Assembly (NCBI GenBank): GCA_017937885.1
Contig: JAGBCS010000078.1
Coordinates: 1-48,039, forward strand
Reading direction: 5' to 3'
Origin: Bacteroidales bacterium
GTDB lineage: Bacteria > Bacteroidota > Bacteroidia > Bacteroidales > UBA932
Length of the DNA: 48,039 bases
Both the position numbers and the translations under genes were made by a program. Below, in pieces: positions 41,358 to 48,039 of the stretch. Every line of letters starts with the position of its first letter. Within the stretch, counting starts at the first letter, position 1. Under the pieces are notes generated by a model that was given only the letters and a program-made list of their open reading frames with translations, searched no databases and was not told the origin of the DNA.

Positions 41358-42906
41358 ACTCTTCATGAGTTTCCTGATGGGTTCCCAAATATTTTCTGTC
41401 GATCTCATGGTACTCTTCAGAGAAATTATGTTCATGCTGTCCGCAGGCTGCGCATGAGTAATTGTTCTTGTATACCTTGACATTGTAGAGGACCTTGTAG
41501 TCATCATATAGGTCGGTCGTATAGTTCTTCGTATGGTCCTGGACGTTTTCCTGCGAAACTCGCGTACTTCCATCAGAATAATGTGTCGTGACATTTGTCC
41601 AGGTCCTCCACTTTTCCTGGAACTTCTTCAGGTTCTTGACATATTCGGTCTCACGCATCCACTTCTGATATTCGTGATCGAAGACAGAATCAACGAACTC
41701 CATGGATTCAATGTTGCGGCATTTGATACATCTGCTGCTTGGTGCGTTCTCGGATAACTGCATACTAAAGAAGGATAGTATGGCAAACACGATGAAAGGC
41801 AGAGGAATAAGGAAGAGCCACATGATTCCCCATGCCAGGAGGAGAGCCGCCCAGCAATATGCCGAGACAACGCCCAAGACCATGATGACGAGACTGAGAG
41901 CCTTGTTGCTCAACGGATAGAAAATCTTAGGCCAATGCATGAGCACGCCTATCAGCAATACCGGAATCATAGGGGTTGCATAAAGCCAGAGCAGCACAAA
42001 GACAAGGTATACAGCCATCAGCACGAATCCCAGGATCTTCATGACAAGAGAAGTATCACCTTTGGCTGCAGGAAAAGCTGAATACATCGAACCCTCGATC
42101 AGACTGTTTCCCAACGGATTATCCATGATCGGGCCGAGCAACGGCCATAATCTTACAAAGAGAGTCGCTCTTTTCTCCGTATCCTCATTCACATACGACT
42201 GAGCCACGCCTTCCTGATCATAGATGACCGTCGGAAGATTACGCTTGCCGTCAGATGTATCAATCACCCATACAGGGTAGCTTGCATACAACGTTCCCTT
42301 ATGATTCACGATATAACGAGCCGGCCATCTCCTCTTGTCGTTTTTCTCAAGAGTAGAACCTATATACTTATCTTCAAACTTCGACTTAGATATATAGGAA
42401 CCGTACGTGCTGGTTTTCAGATATTTGAAGTCCCATTTCTTAGGCCATACAGGATAGAGGTCGTCATAATGGATCTCCTCTGTCGTGCCATCCTTGAGTT
42501 CGACGACCACCTCGTTTTCCTTAGCTTCCTTTATCGTAACCGGCTTGAGTCTCTTCTTGCCATCCAGTTGAGCTTCATATTCGAGGTCGAAATCCAGGCA
42601 ATGGATGAAGCCACGCGATCCGTCCTCCAGTTCGACCCAGACCCTCTCCGGTTCGGTCATCTGGCCGGACCTCATTCCAAGTATCTTGATCTCCGCACCT
42701 TTCTTCACCTTGATTTCAACGTTCTCATCGTTGACCCGTGCATGCAGAGTTGCCGGCTTTTCAAGCTTGACGACATCCGGCCTGCGGGGCAGACTGTTGT
42801 CTTTAGTCAGCTGGTTGAAGACCAGAATTCCTAAAAGAACGCATAAAGCAATCAGGCAGACGTAGAAATGATTGGAAGCTGCCTTTGAGTAGAACATCTT
42901 ATTCAT
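41356..42906 (-). CDS. Orphan membrane protein with SH3-like and CxxC pairs
   Basis: The ATG at 42906 (MNKMFYSKAASNHFYVCLIA) is used, giving 516 residues. A membrane segment (about 13-31) is followed by an SH3-like beta domain (about 40-105; ATLHARVNDENVEIKVKKGA, VWVELEDGSRGFIH). An extracytoplasmic region comes next, then four hydrophobic helices (about 290-390). The last part has CIKC and, about 85 residues on, CAACGQHEH, which together could bind one zinc. I do not recognise the family. The neighbouring AraC-type gene lies 119 nt upstream in the same direction. Confidence 0.65.
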   Translation of the reverse strand: MNKMFYSKAASNHFYVCLIALCVLLGILVFNQLTKDNSLPRRPDVVKLEKPATLHARVNDENVEIKVKKGAEIKILGMRSGQMTEPERVWVELEDGSRGFIHCLDFDLEYEAQLDGKKRLKPVTIKEAKENEVVVELKDGTTEEIHYDDLYPVWPKKWDFKYLKTSTYGSYISKSKFEDKYIGSTLEKNDKRRWPARYIVNHKGTLYASYPVWVIDTSDGKRNLPTVIYDQEGVAQSYVNEDTEKRATLFVRLWPLLGPIMDNPLGNSLIEGSMYSAFPAAKGDTSLVMKILGFVLMAVYLVFVLLWLYATPMIPVLLIGVLMHWPKIFYPLSNKALSLVIMVLGVVSAYCWAALLLAWGIMWLFLIPLPFIVFAILSFFSMQLSENAPSSRCIKCRNIESMEFVDSVFDHEYQKWMRETEYVKNLKKFQEKWRTWTNVTTHYSDGSTRVSQENVQDHTKNYTTDLYDDYKVLYNVKVYKNNYSCAACGQHEHNFSEEYHEIDRKYLGTHQETHEE

Positions 42907-42923
42907 GGTATTATTGATTTGTA

Positions 42924-42942
42924 CATAAAGATAGTCTTTATG
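42924..42942. promoter_or_regulatory. Inverted repeat CATAAAG / CTTTATG upstream of the orphan membrane gene
   Basis: A 7-bp inverted repeat with a 5-nt spacer lies 18-36 nt ahead of the start codon. It overlaps a near-match to the -7 box (TATCTTTA on the minus strand). It may be an operator, possibly for the AraC-type regulator next door, which is inference. Confidence 0.3.
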
Positions 42943-43025
42943 CACAAAAACCATTGGTCATTGAATCAAAACCGCACCAAATTAATCTATTGACTCAAAT
43001 AAAGGTCGCTGCGGATGTTCCGACG

Positions 43026-44111
43026 CTACTTCTGGCGTGCAGAATACTGACTAGGCGTCATGCCCATTACCCTGACAAAAGAGCGGTTGAATGTGGAAAT
43101 GCTGTTGAAACCGGATATTTCGGCGACCTCAGACAAGGTCCTGCGCTCGTCGCCAGAAATGGAATCTATGATCCTGCATGCCTCCTCGACCCTGCGGTTG
43201 TTGACATATTCATAGAAAGTCTGCTTAAGGACATTATTGAGATAATCAGACAGATAAGTCCTGTTGGTTCCGATGGCTGTCGCAACATCCTGAAGACTGA
43301 GCTTCGGATTAAGAAAAAGCTTTTCATGATTCATGCACTCTTCCAGGCGCGCTGCAATACTCACATATTGGTCATTCGAGGAATGTTCTGTCTCTACCGA
43401 CACCTCTTTCTTCACCCATGGGAATGCAAATACCGGAGAAGTAACCTCGACTACCTGATGCCGGCGGGATAGTATATAAAGATATAGCCACGCACCTACG
43501 CAAATAAGCTGGAAGACGGCGCCGCTGAGCCAGGTCTCATTCGCGAAGGCTATCACATACAGAGTCATGCACAGGAACATGAGCATAACACAATTGATCG
43601 CCCATGTGACATCGATATATTCCGTATATGAATAATTGTCACGTATGAACCGGCGATGACGGACCATGAGGATACAGACAAGGACGAATGCGACGATTCC
43701 TCCGACATAAGCAGAACAAAGGGCGGCGTTATACATGGCTTCGGTCGGAAAAATCAGGAACAGCGGGATGAAGAGTGCCTGGAAGATCATAGGGACGAGC
43801 AGCCTCCGCTTGTTGACCCACCCGGGAGAAACGACCTCTATGAAGAAGTTGGATACGATGGGAACATACAAAAGATCTATGGTGACCGATATGCCCGACC
43901 AATACAGGCTTTCCCAATAGCCGTCGACAAGGAAGATGAGATCCTTGACATTGCAGAAGGCGAAGTATGCCATGTTCAGAAGCAGCATGAACATCATGTT
44001 GCTCTGCTTGCGCAAAGGCCAGAGAAGCCATGTCCACACTATGAAGAATACCGTCACTCCCCCATGGACAAAATGCGCGAATGCCTCTGCTGTAGGCCCC
44101 ATTCCAAACAT
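43026..44111 (-). CDS. AraC-family regulator with N-terminal membrane domain
   Basis: The ATG at 44111 (MFGMGPTAEAFAHFVHGGVT) is used, because the longer frame starts with TTG within the -7 box. The 361-residue product has six or seven hydrophobic helices (about 10-225), followed by a linker and a C-terminal AraC/XylS double HTH (about 258-361). The latter has LQDVATAIGTNRTYLSDYLN and LSEVAEISGFNSISTFNRSF, then GMTPSQYSARQK. Such membrane-bound AraC proteins are frequent in Bacteroidota, and their signals are mostly unknown. The adjacent orphan gene is a candidate target. Confidence 0.85.
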   Translation of the reverse strand: MFGMGPTAEAFAHFVHGGVTVFFIVWTWLLWPLRKQSNMMFMLLLNMAYFAFCNVKDLIFLVDGYWESLYWSGISVTIDLLYVPIVSNFFIEVVSPGWVNKRRLLVPMIFQALFIPLFLIFPTEAMYNAALCSAYVGGIVAFVLVCILMVRHRRFIRDNYSYTEYIDVTWAINCVMLMFLCMTLYVIAFANETWLSGAVFQLICVGAWLYLYILSRRHQVVEVTSPVFAFPWVKKEVSVETEHSSNDQYVSIAARLEECMNHEKLFLNPKLSLQDVATAIGTNRTYLSDYLNNVLKQTFYEYVNNRRVEEACRIIDSISGDERRTLSEVAEISGFNSISTFNRSFVRVMGMTPSQYSARQK

Positions 44112-44150
44112 ATAAATCCGTTTTATCTTGTTATCAATCAATTTATTTTG

Positions 44151-44158
44151 CAAATATA
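44151..44158 (-). promoter_or_regulatory. -7 box of the AraC-type gene
   Basis: TATATTTG on the minus strand (44158 to 44151) gives a leader of about 33 nt to the ATG at 44111. It shares the 211-bp divergent gap with the V-ATPase promoter. Confidence 0.5.
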
Positions 44159-44224
44159 TAATTTTTTCCGGATAATAGGTGGCAATCTTTATCTCTAAAG
44201 ATTTCTGTTTTACGGCAAAATAGA

Positions 44225-44255
44225 TTGTTTTCTCAATGAATTATTACTATTTTTG
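44225..44255 (+). promoter_or_regulatory. Promoter of the V-type ATPase operon
   Basis: TTG (44225-44227), a 20-nt spacer and TATTTTTG (44248-44255) are followed by an A+T-rich leader of about 60 nt to the start at 44323. Confidence 0.6.
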
Positions 44256-44322
44256 CAAGATTGATTAACAATCAAAATCCACATAAGAAAATTTATAATT
44301 TATAACATAATAATAGACCGAT

Positions 44323-44928
44323 ATGCAGAACAAATTGCAGGAACTGACAGACAAGCTCTACAATGAGGGACTGTCAAAAGGCAGGCAGGAAGGAGAAGAG
44401 ATTCTTGCCAAGGCCAAGGTACAGGCTGACGAGTTGATCGCCAAGGCTCAGGCCGAGGCTGCTCAGATCGTGGCTGCAGCACAGAAGCAGGCTGAGGAGA
44501 TGAAGACCAAGACAGCTTCAGACGTGAAGATGGCATCTTCGCAGAGCCTTGCGGCTACAAAAAAGGACATCGAGACTCTCGTGGTCGGCAAGATGACGGA
44601 CGAGGCAGTAAAGAAGGCTCTCTCATCAGCAGACTTTGTGAAGGATCTCATCAAGGCGGTAGCCGAGAAGTTCACTACTGACGGTCCTGTCGACCTGGCT
44701 CTCGTACTTCCTGAGAGCCTGAAGAAGGATCTTGAGCCGTTTGTGACAAAGGAGCTCGCAAAGATTCTCGGAGCAGGCGTAGAGGCAAACTTCTCGAAGA
44801 AGGTAAGCGGAGGCTTCCAGATCGGTCCTAAGGACGGAGGATACTTCGTAAGCTTCACCCAGGAGACATTTGACCAGCTCATTTCAGAGTATCTCAGACC
44901 TACGACAAAGAAGCTTCTTTTCGGATAA
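44323..44928 (+). CDS. V-type ATPase subunit E (peripheral stalk)
   Basis: This 201-residue protein has a long N-terminal coiled coil (about 1-85, rich in Ala, Lys, Glu and Gln) and a C-terminal globular head. This is the layout of subunit E, which joins the catalytic head to the stator. It is the first gene of the operon and its stop overlaps the next start by one base (TAATG). Confidence 0.85.
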   Translation: MQNKLQELTDKLYNEGLSKGRQEGEEILAKAKVQADELIAKAQAEAAQIVAAAQKQAEEMKTKTASDVKMASSQSLAATKKDIETLVVGKMTDEAVKKALSSADFVKDLIKAVAEKFTTDGPVDLALVLPESLKKDLEPFVTKELAKILGAGVEANFSKKVSGGFQIGPKDGGYFVSFTQETFDQLISEYLRPTTKKLLFG

Positions 44929-45563
44929 TGAACAATTACGTATACATAATAGCCGGTCTTCCTGACTTCACTCCGGACTGGAGGCAGGGCGACAAGAGCC
45001 TCGAAGACTATCTCGGTCAGATCAGGGAGCTCCTTTCCGAAAAGGATAACGAGACCCTCGACTTCATCGTGAAAGGCTTCGACAAGGAGCAGATCGGCCT
45101 TGAGCTGTACAAGGAGGCACTGGAACACAGGAACGGTTTCATCAGGGCTTTCTTCGAGTTCGACCTGAACGTACGCAACGCCAAGGTGAGATATCTGAAC
45201 CAGGCTCTGGGACGTGACCCTGAAAAGGACGTTCTGAAGCTTGCTGACCCTGAGGCCGAAGAGAACGGCCTTGAGCAGGAGGAAGCAGAATTCAAGGAAG
45301 CTGCAAAGCTGCAGAAGATCCTTGAAGGAAGCGACATCCTCGCAAGGGAAAGAGGCATCGATGACCTTTACTGGGACAAGATCGACGAGCTCACTCTTTT
45401 CGATTACCTGAACTTTGACAAGATTCTCGGAGTAGTCGTGAAAATGATGATCATCCGCAGGTGGCTGTTGCTCGACGAGCAGACTGGCCGCGAGATGTTC
45501 AAGAAGCTCGTGGAAGAGATTAGGGGCACCTTCAAGGGTGTTGAATACAACGAAAATAATTAA
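44928..45563 (+). CDS. DUF2764 protein, V-ATPase-associated, subunit C-like
   Basis: This 211-residue soluble helical protein begins MNNYVYIIAGLPDFTPDWRQ, typical of DUF2764, which occurs within Bacteroidota V-ATPase operons. The position between subunits E and A, and the absence of a recognisable subunit C in the visible part, suggest that it takes the place of subunit C/AC39 at the top of the central stalk. This is inference from context. Confidence 0.85.
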   Translation: MNNYVYIIAGLPDFTPDWRQGDKSLEDYLGQIRELLSEKDNETLDFIVKGFDKEQIGLELYKEALEHRNGFIRAFFEFDLNVRNAKVRYLNQALGRDPEKDVLKLADPEAEENGLEQEEAEFKEAAKLQKILEGSDILARERGIDDLYWDKIDELTLFDYLNFDKILGVVVKMMIIRRWLLLDEQTGREMFKKLVEEIRGTFKGVEYNENN

Positions 45564-45578
45564 AACACAAGAACAGAT

Positions 45579-47330
45579 ATGAAGACAACAGGAAAGGTTA
45601 CGGGTATCGTTTCCAACCTTGTGACAGTCGAAATGAACGGCCCGGTGTCGCAGAATGAGATCTGCTACATCACAGTCGGAGACACAAAGCTAATGTCCGA
45701 GGTCATCAAGGTAAACGGTAAGAATGCCGCAGTACAGGTATTCGAGAGCACCCGTGGACTCAAGAACGGTGACTTGGTGGAGTTCGAGGACAGAATGCTC
45801 GAGGCTACCCTCGGCCCTGGTCTGCTCTCAAACAGCTACGACGGACTCCAGAACGACCTCACCACAATGACAGGCGTATTCCTCAAGAGAGGAGAATACA
45901 CCGATCCTCTCAACCATGAGAAGCTCTGGGACTTCACCCCTATCGCAAAGCCGGGCGACAAGGTTGTCGCTGCAGACTGGCTCGGAGAAGTCAAGGAAGG
46001 CTGGCTTCCTCACAAGATCATGGTACCTTTCGCATTCAAGGGCGAATATACCGTGAAGTCAGTTGCTGAGGCCGGACAATACAACATTGACAAGGTAATC
46101 GCAGTGCTCACAGGTGCTGACGGTGAAGACGTCGAGGTGAAGATGTGGCAGAAGTGGCCTGTAAAGGTCGCTGTGAAGGGCTACAAGGAAAAGCCAAGAC
46201 CATCTAAGATCATGGAGACAGGCGTACGCGCCATCGACACCCTCAACCCTATCGCTGAGGGAGGTACAGGCTTCATTCCAGGTCCTTTCGGATGTGGCAA
46301 GACAGTGCTTCAGCATGCGATCGCCAAGCAGGGTGACGCCGACGTAATCGTGATGGCAGCCTGCGGCGAGCGAGCAAACGAGGTCGTGGAGATCTTCGCC
46401 GAGTTCCCTGAACTCATCGACCCGCATACAGGACGTCACCTCATGGAGCGTACCACCATCATCTGTAATACATCCAACATGCCTGTAGCAGCCCGTGAGG
46501 CATCCGTTTATACTGCGATGACGATCTGCGAATACTACCGTGCAATGGGACTCAAGGTCCTCCTCCTCGCCGACTCGACTTCGCGATGGGCACAGGCACT
46601 CCGCGAGATGTCCAACCGTATGGAGGAGCTTCCGGGAGCCGACGCATTCCCTGTGGACCTTTCGGCCATCATCTCGAACTTCTACGCACGTGCAGGTATG
46701 GTCGTCCTCAACAATGGTCAGACAGGTGCGGTCACATTCATCGGTACCGTATCCCCAGCGGGTGGTAACCTCAAGGAGCCTGTGACAGAGTCGACAAAGA
46801 AAGCAGCACGTTGCTTCTACGCTCTTGAGCAGAACCGCGCAGACCAGAAGCGCTACCCTGCCGTCAACCCTATCGACTCATATTCGAAGTATCTCGAGTA
46901 TCCTGAGATCCGCGAGTATCTGAACAGCACGATCATGCCGGGCTGGGTGGAGATGGTCGAGAAAGCGAAGAACATCGTCCGCAAGGGTAAGGAGGCGAAC
47001 GACCAGATCAACATCCTCGGAGACGACGGTGTGCCGATGAGCTACCATGAGATCTTCTGGAAGTCTGAGCTCGTCGACTTCGTGATCCTCCAGCAGGATG
47101 CATTCGACGAGATCGACGCCCTCTGTCCGCTCGAAAGACAGAAGTACATGCTCGAGATCGTGATGGGTATCTGCGACCGCAACTTCACATTCGAAGACTT
47201 CGAGGAGTGCCGCAACTACTTCAAGGAACTCATCAACGCCCTCAGGCAGATGAACTACTCAGAGTTCAAGAGCGACCGCTTCAACGAATATCAGGAAAAA
47301 CTCAATAATCTTCTAAGCAATGGCAAATAA
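45579..47330 (+). CDS. atpA: V-type ATPase catalytic subunit A
   Basis: This 583-residue catalytic subunit has Walker A GPFGCGKT (235-242), the non-homologous insertion typical of A subunits (about 110-190), GERANEVVEI, LADSTSRWAQALREMSNRME and FYARAG. It hydrolyses or makes ATP in the head of a rotary ion pump. The start is 15 nt after the DUF2764 gene. Confidence 0.96.
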   Translation: MKTTGKVTGIVSNLVTVEMNGPVSQNEICYITVGDTKLMSEVIKVNGKNAAVQVFESTRGLKNGDLVEFEDRMLEATLGPGLLSNSYDGLQNDLTTMTGVFLKRGEYTDPLNHEKLWDFTPIAKPGDKVVAADWLGEVKEGWLPHKIMVPFAFKGEYTVKSVAEAGQYNIDKVIAVLTGADGEDVEVKMWQKWPVKVAVKGYKEKPRPSKIMETGVRAIDTLNPIAEGGTGFIPGPFGCGKTVLQHAIAKQGDADVIVMAACGERANEVVEIFAEFPELIDPHTGRHLMERTTIICNTSNMPVAAREASVYTAMTICEYYRAMGLKVLLLADSTSRWAQALREMSNRMEELPGADAFPVDLSAIISNFYARAGMVVLNNGQTGAVTFIGTVSPAGGNLKEPVTESTKKAARCFYALEQNRADQKRYPAVNPIDSYSKYLEYPEIREYLNSTIMPGWVEMVEKAKNIVRKGKEANDQINILGDDGVPMSYHEIFWKSELVDFVILQQDAFDEIDALCPLERQKYMLEIVMGICDRNFTFEDFEECRNYFKELINALRQMNYSEFKSDRFNEYQEKLNNLLSNGK

Positions 47331-48039
47331 GGCATTTCAGAAAATATATACACAGTTGGAGGCCATCACAAAGGCAACCGTAGCGCTCAAGGCGTCAGGT
47401 GTATCCAACGACGAGCTCGCGCTCGTAGACGGCCGCCTTGCTCAGGTGGTTAAGACAAAAGGCGACCTCGTCACACTTCAGATCTTCTCAGGTACAGAAG
47501 GTATTCCTACAGATGCAGAGGTAGTATTCCTCGGTGGCGCACCTACGCTCAACGTGAGCGATGAACTCGCCGGGCGTTTCTTCAACGCATACGGCGAGCC
47601 TATCGACGGTGGTCCGGCAGTAGAAGGAAAGACGGTGGAGATCGGTGGCCCGTCAGTAAACCCATACAAGAGAAAGCAGCCGTCACAGCTGATTCCTACA
47701 GGTATCGCCGGCATCGACCTCAACAACACCCTCGTGTCAGGACAGAAGATTCCATTCTTCGCAGACCCTGACCAGCCGTACAACAACGTGATGGCTCAGG
47801 TGGCTCTCCGTGCAGATGTGGACAAGATCATCCTCGGAGGTATGGGTCTTTCAAATGACGACTATCTCTACTTCAAGCATGAATTTGAGGCTGCAGGTGC
47901 ACTCGACAAGATCATCTCATTCGTGAACACTACCGAACAGCCTCCTGTAGAGCGACTTCTTATTCCGGACATGGCTCTTGCGGCTGCAGAGTATTTCGCT
48001 GTGGAGAAGAACGAGAAGGTGCTCGTGCTCCTTACCGAC
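47320..48039 (+). CDS. atpB: V-type ATPase subunit B (partial, runs off the window)
   Basis: The ATG at 47320 overlaps the end of atpA by 11 bases. The 240 visible codons begin MANKAFQKIYTQLEAITKAT and continue through GRFFNAYGEPIDGGP, IPTGIAGIDLNNTLVSGQKI and ERLLIPDMALAAAEYFAVEK. At the P-loop position the sequence is PFFADPDQPYNN, with no Walker A lysine, as expected of the non-catalytic B subunit. The 3' end lies outside the window. Confidence 0.94.
   Translation, partial: MANKAFQKIYTQLEAITKATVALKASGVSNDELALVDGRLAQVVKTKGDLVTLQIFSGTEGIPTDAEVVFLGGAPTLNVSDELAGRFFNAYGEPIDGGPAVEGKTVEIGGPSVNPYKRKQPSQLIPTGIAGIDLNNTLVSGQKIPFFADPDQPYNNVMAQVALRADVDKIILGGMGLSNDDYLYFKHEFEAAGALDKIISFVNTTEQPPVERLLIPDMALAAAEYFAVEKNEKVLVLLTD

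Overview
The window comes from a member of the Bacteroidales (Bacteroidota), probably a gut or oral fermenter. The evidence is threefold. At least fourteen starts have a TAnnTTTG -7 box, the Bacteroidota vegetative promoter signature, and most starts have no Shine-Dalgarno sequence. Several families are characteristic of the phylum: DUF4369/TlpA lipoproteins, an S46 dipeptidyl-peptidase, DUF4301, and a V-type ATPase with DUF2764. The Na+-pumping methylmalonyl-CoA decarboxylase set indicates propionate formation from succinate. I saw no rRNA, tRNA, prophage, insertion sequence or CRISPR array.

Layout. 1-12,424 is an accessory-looking block. It holds a membrane-tethered HTH protein, four TlpA-like thioredoxin-fold envelope proteins (one without its second active-site cysteine), an orphan 195-aa protein, and an NtrC-type sigma-54 activator with its histidine kinase. 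It also holds a 900-bp gene-poor stretch with a 52-bp tandem repeat array, and a promoter segment duplicated on both sides of a 3.6-kb gene group. 12,806-20,000 has a GH43-CBM6 arabinosidase/xylosidase-like enzyme, a uracil-DNA-glycosylase-fold protein, a DPP11-type S46 peptidase, a NYN-domain protein, a possible 24-aa membrane peptide, a short-chain dehydrogenase and a GH53 galactanase.

20,023-26,637 (minus strand) is a complete glycine cleavage operon: lipoate ligase, gcvT, gcvH, split gcvPA/gcvPB, and lpdA. GcvPB carries an unusual eight-cysteine insertion. 27,260-31,282 (minus) is recF, a DUF721/DciA-like gene, pdxB and a DUF4301 gene. 31,478-32,880 has a TPR membrane protein and yebC. 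33,057-36,592 is the methylmalonyl-CoA decarboxylase operon. 36,711-41,340 is metH and metF. 41,356-44,111 (minus) has an orphan SH3/zinc-ribbon-like membrane protein and a membrane-bound AraC-type regulator. 44,323 to the end is the start of a V-type ATPase operon (E, DUF2764, A, B); B runs off the window.

Metabolic links. Glycine cleavage, MetF and MetH form a one-carbon route, with 5,10-methylene-THF passing to methionine. MetH and the propionate pathway both depend on cobalamin. The decarboxylase and the V-ATPase both handle ion gradients.

Most unusual are noncoding structures present twice. (i) A roughly 60-nt GC-rich core (18,702-18,762 plus; 21,440-21,508 minus) sits just 3' of a co-oriented gene in both cases. 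It is enclosed by long inverted arms that differ in sequence between copies but stay self-complementary, and it contains an inner hairpin that also covaries. (ii) A hairpin with a conserved apical part and a covarying basal stem lies in the leaders of a TlpA-like gene (5,667-5,700) and of metF (40,304-40,342). Both are candidates for undescribed structured RNA or DNA elements.
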